64,000 nt of DNA from Rhodococcus jostii NBRC 16295 (lineage in GTDB: Bacteria; Actinomycetota; Actinomycetes; Mycobacteriales; Mycobacteriaceae), in contig NZ_BCWY01000010.1 of NCBI RefSeq assembly GCF_001894825.1, positions 123,279-187,278 on the forward strand, written 5' to 3'. Position numbers and translations under genes: made by a program. Under the pieces are notes generated by a model. It was not told the origin of the DNA and made no database searches. It worked only from the letters and a program-made list of their open reading frames with translations. This document shows, in pieces, positions 26,859-34,765 of the stretch (position 1 is the stretch's first letter; each line of letters starts with the position of its first letter).

Positions 26859-27818
26859 ATGCTCACACACCGAGATCATCCGAAACCCCGGCTCACCGGC
26901 ACCGGCCGTCGTGGCATCTACGCTCTCGCTCTGGCGCTACCCCTATTGGTGGGAGCGTGCACGGCCACGGCGGAACATGCCCAACCCCCGACGTCGGTGG
27001 CGACGGCACCGGATCTTCGGTCACTCGACGCGAAGATCGACGAGTTGGAGGCGCGATACTCCACCCGGATCGGGGTGACTGCCGTCGATCCCACGACCGG
27101 CGTCACCTACAGCCACCGGGGTGACGAACGGTTCGCGATGTGCTCGACGTTCAAGGCGTACGCGTCCGCCGCGGTCCTGCGCGCAACGGAGGACGGGTCG
27201 GCGTCACTCGACAAGGCGATCGTGATCGAACCCGCCGACCTCGTCGAGAACTCGCCGGTCACCGCCGCTGCCGCGGGCACCCCGATGTCGTTGGGGCAGA
27301 TCGCCGAAGCGGCACTGACGCAGAGCGACAACACGGCCGGGAACTACCTGCTCCGGGAGATCGGTGGTCCGGCTGCGATCACGGCACTCGCCCGCGACCT
27401 CGGCGACGAGAGCACCCGACTGGATCGGTGGGAAACCGAACTCAACACCGCGTTCCGCGGCGACCCCAGGGACACGACCACACCGAACGGTCTCACGCAG
27501 GGTGTTCGAGCGCTGCTGCTCGGCGACGCTCTCGACACCGCGAGCCGCGAGCAACTTCTCGACTGGATGCGGGCGAGCAAGACCTCGGACAAGCGGATGC
27601 GCGCCGGTCTGCCTCCCGGATGGACTGCCGCCGACAAGACCGGTGGCGGCGGCTTCGGCACCGCCAACGACGCCGGCGTGGCCTGGACTCCGGACGGCGA
27701 CCCGATCGTCCTGACCATCCTGACCGACAGCCTCACGAATCAGGAAGACGCGCAGGGCAACAACCAGGCGATCGCCGACACGACCGCCGCCGTCATCGAG
27801 GGCCTGACCGCGTCGTGA
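26859..27818 (+). CDS. class A beta-lactamase, lipoprotein
   Basis: A 319-aa class A beta-lactamase. The N-terminus has a lipoprotein signal (LALALPLLVGAC, lipobox Cys about 34), so the enzyme is likely membrane-anchored. Catalytic motifs are intact: CSTFK (SxxK), TQSDN (SxN), the omega loop RWETELN with the deacylating Glu, DTTTP, and DKTGGGG (KTG). It probably hydrolyses penicillins and cephalosporins, as BlaC does in mycobacteria. It is divergent from the LysR gene, which may regulate it. Confidence 0.95.
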   Translation: MLTHRDHPKPRLTGTGRRGIYALALALPLLVGACTATAEHAQPPTSVATAPDLRSLDAKIDELEARYSTRIGVTAVDPTTGVTYSHRGDERFAMCSTFKAYASAAVLRATEDGSASLDKAIVIEPADLVENSPVTAAAAGTPMSLGQIAEAALTQSDNTAGNYLLREIGGPAAITALARDLGDESTRLDRWETELNTAFRGDPRDTTTPNGLTQGVRALLLGDALDTASREQLLDWMRASKTSDKRMRAGLPPGWTAADKTGGGGFGTANDAGVAWTPDGDPIVLTILTDSLTNQEDAQGNNQAIADTTAAVIEGLTAS

Positions 27819-27977
27819 GCCATCTGTGCAGGGTCGTCGCCAGTTCGACGGGTGCGCCAGCGGGGACCGACATCGCGCATCACCCGCTCGAGACGTCGAC
27901 AGGCGCCTGTGCGTGGGGAGGGGTGCGCCCGGCCGCGAAGGCGCGCAGACTGGAGGTCGGGAGGTCAGGAGGTCATC

Positions 27978-28184
27978 ATGGGTATTCTGCGCGGCCTGCT
28001 CGGCGTCGTCCTCGGGATCCTCTCCGCCGTGCTGGGCACGGTTCTGGGAATCCTCGCGGGCGTGCTCTGGCTCGTCGGGGCGGTGCTGTGCGCGACGGTC
28101 ATCCTGCTTCCGCTCGGCATCCCCGTCGTCAAGCTCGCCACTCGTCTCTTCTCCCTTGCCGGGCAGCTGATGCACGTCCCCTGA
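27978..28184 (+). CDS. small hydrophobic membrane protein, 68 aa
   Basis: A 68-aa protein that is almost entirely hydrophobic and Gly/Leu/Val-rich, with two to three membrane spans (GILRGLLGVVLGILSAVLG, LAGVLWLVGAVLCATVILL). A strong AGGAGG lies 6 nt before the ATG at 27978. Similar small proteins are common in Rhodococcus; function unknown. Confidence 0.7.
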   Translation: MGILRGLLGVVLGILSAVLGTVLGILAGVLWLVGAVLCATVILLPLGIPVVKLATRLFSLAGQLMHVP

Positions 28185-28218
28185 CGGCCTGCCCGGGCAC
28201 GCCGCCCGCCGGCCGGCG

Positions 28219-28641
28219 CTACATCAACTCGCGTCCCGTTGCCTGCAATTCCAGATAGTCGCGCACCAACAGGCGCGAACCCGGCGTGGATATAGCAGTC
28301 CAGGGACTGTGTTTGGAAAACTGGGGTGCCATCGATTCGGGTAACTCCTCGCGACACCGGATGACCGCCCGGAGTTGCGGCGTCAACGAGTTCCACCACG
28401 CGTCCAGAGCGCTCCGGCACTGGGACAGATACTCCGAGACCGGCCCTTGGAGAACCGCCATCAGCGGCAACGCATCGGCTCCGGCGGTGATACTTGCGAC
28501 GCACGACTGCCCGCACACGGTCATGACCTGCCCGATGAACTGCGGCGGCATGATGCCCTCCGGATTTCCGAGCAGTGCGAGGCGTGCGCCATCGGAGAGG
28601 GCTTCATACGCCTTCTCCGGGTCGACTGCCTTGTCACCCAC
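28219..28641 (-). CDS. hypothetical protein, 140 aa
   Basis: A 140-aa soluble protein starting at GTG 28641. It is mostly helical (AYEALSDGARLALLGNPEGIMPPQF, SEYLSQCRSALDAWWNSLTPQLRAVI) and contains four Cys. I recognise no family. The frame is open over its whole length with GC-rich third positions, but no other support exists. Confidence 0.45.
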   Translation of the reverse strand: MGDKAVDPEKAYEALSDGARLALLGNPEGIMPPQFIGQVMTVCGQSCVASITAGADALPLMAVLQGPVSEYLSQCRSALDAWWNSLTPQLRAVIRCREELPESMAPQFSKHSPWTAISTPGSRLLVRDYLELQATGRELM

Positions 28642-29325
28642 GACCCGAACTTACCCGCCTCCCACCGTCCGCTCCGCGGAACAGCGGTATGTCGTCCGTT
28701 CGACCTGCGCGTATCGGCGAATCGGCTCCGGGCCGCCGGCGCGCTCACGCATCATGGGATCGTGTCCGGCGATCACCGAACGAGGTCAAGCACCGGCCGC
28801 CCGCTGGCGGTCGTTCCGCCGGGAGCGGGCGCCGCGGCAATGTCGTGCGGGATCGTGTCGGCGCTGCACCTCGCGGAGTTCGAGGCCTTCTCCCGGATGT
28901 TGCGTGGATCATATTGATGCCCAACGCGATTCGGCACCGAGTGCCGATTGCGGTCGGATTGACTTCCCCTGATGTGCGTCGCCACGCACCGCCAGGGGAC
29001 CCATCGTGCGGCCCGGGGAAGGACGTCGCGCCACGTCGCGGCCCGGCGCCTCCGCCTCGTCGGCGAGGTCGAGGCTGAAGCGGTCGAACTGGGGTGGAGC
29101 GGCGTTCATCCCATCGAGACCGCCAAGGTCATCACCTCCCTCCCGCCTGTGACGATTCGCACCAAACCAATTAGGCAGCCGAACCAACGCTGACATTCGT
29201 ATCCATCAGGTGGAGGATGAAACAGACCGGTCTCGCTCCGATCGCGGGAACGGGTTTCGTCGCGGCGGGTCGTTTCGAGCGATTCACCTTCTCCGCAGTT
29301 CCCGACCGAACGTGAGGCGGCCCAG
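28642..29325. other. intergenic region without a recognisable gene
   Basis: About 680 bp in which no frame on either strand has a ribosome site together with a recognisable protein. Short frames (for example 28909-29196 minus) have Arg/Pro-rich, out-of-phase-looking composition. The last ~80 bp precede the permease gene, with a GAGG ribosome site at about 29312. It may hold a decayed gene; I see no repeats or RNA gene. Confidence 0.4.
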
Positions 29326-30795
29326 ATGACGGCAGAGAACGTGATGGGCGCGGAGAGCGCCGATCAGGAATGTCAAGACTGCGGCTACAAACCGGAATTG
29401 AAGCGAACTCTGGGCTCTTTCCAAGTGTTCGCAGTGTCGTTCGCGTTCATCTCGGTGGCGGTCGGGATCTTCGGGACGTACGACGACGTGCTCCGGAACG
29501 CGGGGCCGGTGGGGATCTGGCTCTGGGTCGTCGTGGCGTTGGGGCAGACCCTGGTGGCGCTGGTGATCGCCCAGTTCGCGGCCCGCATCCCACTCAGCGG
29601 GTCCTCCTACCAATGGGCGTCGCGGCTGGCCAACCCGAAAATCGGCTGGTTGTTCGGTTGGCTGACCTTCTGCTACTTGGCGCTCGGCGTGGTGACCGTC
29701 GACAATGCGATGGCGAGCTCCGCACTCATGCCGCTGTTCGGCATGCAGCCCGACGAAGACACCGCGCGCGTGATCACGCTCGTCGTGGTGCTCGTTCAGG
29801 CGGTTCTCGTCATATTCTCCACGCGCCTCGTCGGCTTGATCACCTCGGGCGCGGTCGGGCTCGAATTGGTGATCGTCGTGGTGCTGGCGATCGGGCTCTT
29901 CGTCGCTGTGGCTATCACGGGCGAGGGTTCGGTCGGCAACCTCACATCGCGCGGGATCACCGAGGGCGCCCCCAACTATTTCGCGATCGGCGGCGGGTTG
30001 ATGGCCGCGATGATCTTGGGGCTCGCAACGCTCGTCGGCTTCGACTCCGCGGCGAACATGGCCGAGGAGGCCAAGGATCCCTTTCGCAGCGTCCCCCGCG
30101 CGATCGTGGGATCCGTCGTGGCGGCGGCGCTGCTGGGACTGGTGTTCCTGATCGCGCTCACGATCGCGATCAAAGATGTCCCCCGGATCAGTGCCAGCGA
30201 CACGCCGGTGGCGGCGATCCTGCGTGATCAGTTGGGCCCGGTGATGGAGCGGACGCTGCTGGTCGCGATTGCGTTCGCGTTCTTCGGCGCCGGGATGGTG
30301 ACCCTGGCCACCTGCTCACGGATGGTGTTCGCGATGTCGCGCGACGCTCGTTTCCCTGCTCACCGGCTGATGCGTCGGGTCAACCCCCGCACGCAGACAC
30401 CTATTCCGGCGACCATCTTGATCGTCGTCGTCGGGGTCGTCCTGATGGCCACGCTGCCCGGTGGCGCACTGCTGGAGTTGCTCACGGTGGGCACGGTCAT
30501 CTCGGCGGTCCTTTACGGCGGGATCGTCATCCTCTATCTCGCGGTGCGGAGTCGGCTCGATCGTAAGGAGGGCGCGTTCGATCTCGGACGCTTCGAGTGG
30601 CCGGTCGCGATCGGCGCGCTGGTGTGGTCTGCGGTCGTGCTGTTCGTGATCGTCTCGCCCTCGGAGGCTGTGACCTCCATCCTGATCGCGGTCGGCTTGC
30701 TCCTCGCCGGCGGGTTGTACTTCGCCTACCTGTTGATATTCAAACGCGAGGTACTCGACACCGAGCCGGGAAACGCCGATGTGTTCTCGCACTGA
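29326..30795 (+). CDS. APC-family amino acid permease
   Basis: A 489-aa APC-superfamily permease with about 12 membrane spans. It shows KRTLGSFQVFAVSFAFISVAVGIFGTYDDVL in helix 1, PLSGSSYQWASRLANPKIGWLFGWL near helix 3, and ATLVGFDSAANMAEEAKDPFRSVPRAI, the conserved loop after helix 6. Layout is that of amino acid/GABA permeases. It is followed after 15 nt by an FAD oxidoreductase, so the two probably act on the same amine or amino-acid-derived compound. Confidence 0.88.
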   Translation: MTAENVMGAESADQECQDCGYKPELKRTLGSFQVFAVSFAFISVAVGIFGTYDDVLRNAGPVGIWLWVVVALGQTLVALVIAQFAARIPLSGSSYQWASRLANPKIGWLFGWLTFCYLALGVVTVDNAMASSALMPLFGMQPDEDTARVITLVVVLVQAVLVIFSTRLVGLITSGAVGLELVIVVVLAIGLFVAVAITGEGSVGNLTSRGITEGAPNYFAIGGGLMAAMILGLATLVGFDSAANMAEEAKDPFRSVPRAIVGSVVAAALLGLVFLIALTIAIKDVPRISASDTPVAAILRDQLGPVMERTLLVAIAFAFFGAGMVTLATCSRMVFAMSRDARFPAHRLMRRVNPRTQTPIPATILIVVVGVVLMATLPGGALLELLTVGTVISAVLYGGIVILYLAVRSRLDRKEGAFDLGRFEWPVAIGALVWSAVVLFVIVSPSEAVTSILIAVGLLLAGGLYFAYLLIFKREVLDTEPGNADVFSH

Positions 30796-30810
30796 TCTCG
30801 AGGTGACCCC

Positions 30811-32157
30811 ATGACCGCCACCACCACCCACCTGACGGGTGAGGTCGTCCGTGCGGGCGATTCCGCGTACGAGGCGGCGCGGGTCGGCTGGAACCGGCTG
30901 TACTCCCGGTACCCCGAGGCAATCGTGTTCTGCTGCGACGTACAGGATGTGGTCAACGCGGTCCGGTGGGCCCGCGAGGAGGGCATCGCCCTGCGTGCCC
31001 GCAGCGGGCGCCACAGCCTCGAGGGCTGGTCGTCGCTGGACGGCGGCCTGGTCATCGATGTCAGCCGAATGAAGAACGTCGTGATCGACGAGGCGGCGCG
31101 GACGGCGACGGTAGGGACAGGTCTCACCCAGACGGAGGCTGTGGCAGCGCTCGGGCACCGCGGATTCGTCGTTCCGACCGGCTCGGAAGGGGGCGTCGGC
31201 CTCGGCGGGGTGATCCTCGGCGGTGGCTTCGGGTTACTCACCCGATGCCTCGGCATGGCCTGCGACAACCTCCTCGCCGCCGAGATCGTGGTCGCCGACG
31301 GCGCGCGCTCGGCGAAGGTGGTCGAGGCCACCGAGCACCACAACTCCGACCTGTTGTGGGCGTGCCGCGGCGGTGGCGGCGGCAACTTCGGGATCGCGAC
31401 GTCCTACACGATGAGGCTGCACGAGCTCTCCGACGTCCACTTCGCGATCGCCCGGTGGACCGGACACGACCACCTGGGCGCCCTGCTCCGCACGTGGCAG
31501 CGGGACGCACCGGTCGCCGACGAACGGCTGACCAGCGCGCTCGAGGCCGATTCCGCCGCGGTCGAACTCTCCGCTCTGATGCACGGCGGCACCCGCCGAG
31601 AGCTGGACGCCGAGTTGAGCTCGCTGCTCGCGATCGGCGACCCCGAGGTGACGTACATGGACGGCGCCTGGCCGACCGTGTACGGCAACGTCGACCGAGG
31701 GCCCGACGACGTCCCCTTCTGGAAGTTCTACTCCCAGTTCGTCACCCGTCCGTTCCCCGACGACGCGGTCGATCTGATCGTCCGCTACATGGGCAACACG
31801 CCCAGCGGGCCGAGCAACTTCTTCTGCTCGAGCTTCGGCGGGGCCGTCCGGCACGCCCCGCCCGGCGGGTCGGCGTTCCCGCACCGCGACGCGCTGTTCT
31901 ACTGCGAGCCGGGCGCGGCCTGGAACGACCCCGCGCTGCACGCATCGGCGCTGGGCTGGGCGGCCGACTTCTGGCGCGCGCTACGCCCGTACGGCGACGG
32001 CGCCTACGTCAACGTGCCCAACGCCGCCGCGGCGGACTGGGAGCGCGAGTACTACGGCTCCCACCGCACGCGGCTGCGCCAGGTGAAGGCCACCTGGGAC
32101 CCGGGAAACGTGTTCAGCTTCGAGCAGAGCATTCCCCCGATCGCGGGCACGCCGTAG
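30811..32157 (+). CDS. FAD-linked oxidoreductase, BBE (berberine-bridge) type
   Basis: A 448-aa flavoprotein of the PCMH/VAO superfamily. The flavin-linking His is in RARSGRHSLEGWSSLDGGLVIDVSRM; LGGGFGLLTRCLGMACDNLLAAEIVVADG and WACRGGGGGNFGI follow. The C-terminal BBE segment is YVNVPNAAAADWEREYYGSHRTRLRQVKATWDPGNVFSFEQSI. The Cys that makes the second flavin bond in bicovalent members is absent (GSEGGVGLGG at that place), so flavinylation is probably mono-covalent. It oxidises an unknown substrate, likely one taken up by the upstream permease. Confidence 0.88.
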   Translation: MTATTTHLTGEVVRAGDSAYEAARVGWNRLYSRYPEAIVFCCDVQDVVNAVRWAREEGIALRARSGRHSLEGWSSLDGGLVIDVSRMKNVVIDEAARTATVGTGLTQTEAVAALGHRGFVVPTGSEGGVGLGGVILGGGFGLLTRCLGMACDNLLAAEIVVADGARSAKVVEATEHHNSDLLWACRGGGGGNFGIATSYTMRLHELSDVHFAIARWTGHDHLGALLRTWQRDAPVADERLTSALEADSAAVELSALMHGGTRRELDAELSSLLAIGDPEVTYMDGAWPTVYGNVDRGPDDVPFWKFYSQFVTRPFPDDAVDLIVRYMGNTPSGPSNFFCSSFGGAVRHAPPGGSAFPHRDALFYCEPGAAWNDPALHASALGWAADFWRALRPYGDGAYVNVPNAAAADWEREYYGSHRTRLRQVKATWDPGNVFSFEQSIPPIAGTP

Positions 32158-32246
32158 CCCGCGAGGCAGATCAGTCGGTGATGCCGCACCGGCCCTCGGC
32201 AGCGGAATCTGTTTCGGCGCCCGCGGCCGCGACGTAGGTTCGTGAT

Positions 32247-33017
32247 GTGAGGGACGACGAACGGGCACGGCGGGCGCGGAGTTTCGGTCAGGTCGCCGAG
32301 TTGTACGACCAGTGGCGGCCCGGATACCCCGACGCCCTCTTCGACGACGTCGCCGCTCTCGCGCGATCAGGCCGAGTTCTCGAGGCCGGCGCCGGGACCG
32401 GTCGGGCCACACTTGCCCTGGCACAGCGCGGTGCGTCCATCATGGCGATCGAACCGGACGTCGCGATGGCCGCCGTCGCCAGGCGACGCACCCGGGGAAC
32501 GAGGGTGGTGGTGCAGGAATCGACTTTCGAGGACTGCGACGCTGCGCCCGCCGCGTTCGACCTCGTCGTTGCCGCTCAGTCGTGGCACTGGGTCGAACCG
32601 CGGCGCGGCGCGGCCGTCGCAGCCCACGCACTCCGGGACGGCGGCTCGCTGTGCCTGTGGTGGAACCGGCCTCACGACCTCTCCGGTCCCACCTGGGACG
32701 CCATCGACGCTGCCTACGCCGAACACGCTCCCGCACTCGATCGCCATGCCGCGCCGCGCCTGCAACCCGACACCGAGGAGCAGGCCGAACCAGCTGCCGG
32801 CTTCGCACCGTGGACGTCCCGGACCTACGACTGGACGAACACCTACGACGCCGACAGCTTCATCGGGCTGATGCGGACGCAGTCCAGCCACGTGCTGCTA
32901 CCCGCTGATCAGCGTGAACGGCTACTGGCAGCGATCCACGCCGCCATCACGCGTACTGGCGCGGGCAGCCTGGTGTACCCCTATCGAACGTTGTTGCTGA
33001 CGGCACAGGTCACGTAG
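32247..33017 (+). CDS. class I SAM-dependent methyltransferase
   Basis: A 256-aa methyltransferase starting at GTG 32247. It has ARSFGQVAELYDQWRPGYPDALFDDV at the N-terminus, motif I VLEAGAGTGRATLAL, MAIEPDVAMA after beta2, and FDLVVAAQSWHWVEP at motif IV, as in the YcgJ/ubiE-like group. Substrate unknown. Its last 96 nt overlap the opposite-strand gene at 32922. Confidence 0.85.
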   Translation: MRDDERARRARSFGQVAELYDQWRPGYPDALFDDVAALARSGRVLEAGAGTGRATLALAQRGASIMAIEPDVAMAAVARRRTRGTRVVVQESTFEDCDAAPAAFDLVVAAQSWHWVEPRRGAAVAAHALRDGGSLCLWWNRPHDLSGPTWDAIDAAYAEHAPALDRHAAPRLQPDTEEQAEPAAGFAPWTSRTYDWTNTYDADSFIGLMRTQSSHVLLPADQRERLLAAIHAAITRTGAGSLVYPYRTLLLTAQVT

Positions 33018-33383
33018 CGACGCCGATGCCGACATCGACATCGACATCGACATCGACCGAATGATCGCACCGCGCGGGCCGCAGAGATCCGCCTGCCGCA
33101 GAGATCCGCCTGCCGCGGCGACCCGTCGTCCGGCTACGGTCAGCATCGGGCGAGGAATCCCGATTCCCATCACCGGAACTCCTGTCACATACCCTTCCCG
33201 ATAGAGGTAATTCGATGCGTCGGCGACTTCGTCCCGGGTCAGCGGCGAGGGTGCCCATCCGACCGTCTCCCTGATGACATCCGGGTCCAGAATCGGACTT
33301 CGGTATCCTTCCGTGACCTTCGCGAGAAGCCAACGCAGAACAGCGTCACGAACCGCCCATTGACGATCGGTAGCTGCATTCAC
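32922..33383 (-). CDS. hypothetical protein with repeat-altered C-terminus, 153 aa
   Basis: A 153-aa frame. Residues about 1-95 look like a genuine small winged-helix-like protein (AVRDAVLRWLLAKVTEGYRSPILDPDVIRETVGW, DEVADASNYLYREGYVTG, MLTVAGRRVAAAGG). Beyond that, a 17-bp tandem duplication (33078-33111) and a GACATC hexamer array (about 33020-33052) shift the frame and give SMSMSMSMS followed by unrelated sequence overlapping the methyltransferase. Without the duplication the frame would stop at about 33010. Function unknown. Confidence 0.5.
   Translation of the reverse strand: MNAATDRQWAVRDAVLRWLLAKVTEGYRSPILDPDVIRETVGWAPSPLTRDEVADASNYLYREGYVTGVPVMGIGIPRPMLTVAGRRVAAAGGSLRQADLCGPRGAIIRSMSMSMSMSASASLRDLCRQQQRSIGVHQAARASTRDGGVDRCQ
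33020..33054. repeat. GACATC hexanucleotide microsatellite
   Basis: About five tandem copies of the six-base unit GACATC/ATCGAC between the methyltransferase stop and the duplicated 17-mers. It lies within the C-terminal coding part of the minus-strand gene at 32922. Confidence 0.8.
33078..33111. repeat. 17-bp tandem duplication
   Basis: GCCGCAGAGATCCGCCT occurs at 33078-33094 and again at 33095-33111, followed by a further partial copy (GCCGC). Seventeen is not a multiple of three, so the event alters the reading frame of the minus-strand gene. Confidence 0.9.
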
Positions 33384-33581
33384 ATTTCAGTCCTCCGGTA
33401 GATGGCGTTGATGCCTGCATGCACCATAGCCATCGGCAAACAATAAGCAAGTCCATGAGCGTTCTTGCGGTTCTTAGGATCTCAGGAAAATCAGAGACGG
33501 ACTGCGCGACTGGACTTCTCTGCCGGACTGGGTATGGTCGAGGCCAGTTCGTGATTGCCACTCTCGAAAGATGGAGCGACA

Positions 33582-33704
33582 ATGGCTGACAAGTCCGCCA
33601 AGAGTTCGAAACAGTCCGCACGCGCCCTGAAGGAGCGCCGGGCAGAGAAACGAGCAAGAGCCCAGGAGTCCACTCGGATCCCCCGAAAACGTAAGGGCGG
33701 GTGA
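33582..33704 (+). CDS. small basic protein, 40 aa
   Basis: A 40-codon gene with GGAG 8 nt before the ATG. The product begins MADKSAKSSKQSARALKERR and ends IPRKRKGG; about a third of its residues are Lys or Arg, and it lacks hydrophobic segments. Such short Lys/Arg-rich proteins recur in Rhodococcus and mycobacteria and could bind nucleic acid; that is inference. It is isolated between minus-strand genes. Confidence 0.6.
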   Translation: MADKSAKSSKQSARALKERRAEKRARAQESTRIPRKRKGG

Positions 33705-33743
33705 GTATCCGGAACGGACGTTTCAGGGAGGCAGAGAAATGAC

Positions 33744-34154
33744 CTAGCCGGCCGAGGAGGTATTCAGGTCCACGGCGGCCTGAAGGAGTGCTTTCAATGC
33801 CTTCTCGTCGATCTCGTCGCCCTCGTGGAAGTCGATGGCACGCCTGGTATTGCCTTCGAGACTGGAGTTGAAAAGGCCGGAAGGGTCGTCCAACGAAGCA
33901 CCCTTCGCGAAGGTGATCTTCACGGCATTCTTGTACGTCTCACCGGTACAGATCATTCCGGCGTGCGACCACACAGGGACTCCCCGCCATTTCCACTCCT
34001 CGACAACCTCGGGGTCGACCTGCTGGACGAGAGTGCGAACCCGGGCGAGCATCTCCCCCCGCCAATCACCCAGCTCCTCGATTCTCGCATCGATCAGCCG
34101 AGAGGGACACTCCCCTCCGCTACCTTCTTCAGATCCGCTCTGCCTCTTCTTCAT
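33744..34154 (-). CDS. DUF1801-domain protein
   Basis: A 136-aa protein with the DUF1801 (YdhG-like) fold: RIEELGDWRGEMLARVRTLVQQVDPEVVEEWKWRGVPVWSHAGMICTGETYKNAVKITFAKGA, then DPSGLFNSSLEGNTRRAIDFHEGDEID. The family is of unknown function, related to frataxin-like folds. ATG 34154 (MKKRQSGSEEG) is preferred over ATG 34187 because homology begins shortly after it. Confidence 0.85.
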   Translation of the reverse strand: MKKRQSGSEEGSGGECPSRLIDARIEELGDWRGEMLARVRTLVQQVDPEVVEEWKWRGVPVWSHAGMICTGETYKNAVKITFAKGASLDDPSGLFNSSLEGNTRRAIDFHEGDEIDEKALKALLQAAVDLNTSSAG

Positions 34155-34274
34155 TGTCGCCTGTCGCTCTCGTCGTGGTTGTTGCACTCACCCGTTCCCG
34201 AGTATCCTCGTCGGCCACCTTCATTGCATCACAATTCGCGTCGAGAGCGGCCGCGAACAGTGCCTCCGACGCGG

Positions 34275-34715
34275 TCAGAGTCGGTTCGGACCCGACCCCT
34301 CCACGGCGAGTTCGTCTTCCGGGTTGAGGAGATAACACGCTTTCATCGACAGGCAACCACACCCGATGCATCCGGTGAGCTCGTGCTCGAGGCGCTCGAT
34401 TCTCTTGCGCTGGTCCTCGAGCTGCACCCGCCACAGCTTCGACACACGCTGCCAGTCGCGGATCGACGGCATCCGGTCGGCCGGGAGGGTCTCGAACACC
34501 GTTCCGACGTCCGCAAGCGGAATACCGAGCCGCTTGGCCACCACGATCAACGAGATCCGGCGGAGCATGTGCCGTTCGTATCGACGTTGATTCCCGGACG
34601 TCCGCGTCGACGAGATCAAGCCGAGCTGCTCGTAGTAGTGGAGGGCGGAGACGGCGACACCCGTCCGCCGGGACACCTCCCCGACCGAGAGCAGATCTTT
34701 CGGATCCAGCGACAT
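34275..34715 (-). CDS. soxR: redox-sensitive transcriptional activator SoxR
   Basis: A 146-aa MerR-family protein. The N-terminal HTH is LLSVGEVSRRTGVAVSALHYYEQLGLISSTRTSGNQRRYERH; the C-terminal [2Fe-2S] motif CIGCGCLSMKAC (Cx2CxCx5C) identifies SoxR. The oxidised cluster activates a promoter with a long spacer. It is divergent from the MFS exporter, with a SoxR-type promoter in the 50-bp gap, so the MFS gene is the probable target; in actinobacteria SoxR usually responds to redox-active secondary metabolites. Confidence 0.93.
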   Translation of the reverse strand: MSLDPKDLLSVGEVSRRTGVAVSALHYYEQLGLISSTRTSGNQRRYERHMLRRISLIVVAKRLGIPLADVGTVFETLPADRMPSIRDWQRVSKLWRVQLEDQRKRIERLEHELTGCIGCGCLSMKACYLLNPEDELAVEGSGPNRL

Positions 34716-34727
34716 CGTGATTTCCCC

Positions 34728-34758
34728 TTGACCTCGAGTCCACTCGAGATTTTAGCGT
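34728..34758 (+). promoter_or_regulatory. SoxR-controlled promoter of the MFS exporter
   Basis: A TTGACC -35 box (34728-34733) and a TAGCGT -10-like box (34753-34758) are separated by 19 bp, the overlong spacer typical of MerR/SoxR promoters. Within the spacer lies the palindrome CTCGAGT CC ACTCGAG (34733-34748). The start point expected from this -10 is close to the ATG at 34766, so the mRNA is probably leaderless. Confidence 0.8.
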
Positions 34759-34765
34759 GGAACGC

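Noticed and set aside
33020..33111. CRISPR-like array
   Set aside because: The units are perfect tandem hexamers and a 17-mer pair without spacers, so it is a microsatellite/duplication.
34275..34715. Generic MerR metal regulator
   Set aside because: The C-terminal Cx2CxCx5C motif is specific for SoxR's iron-sulfur cluster, so it was called SoxR.
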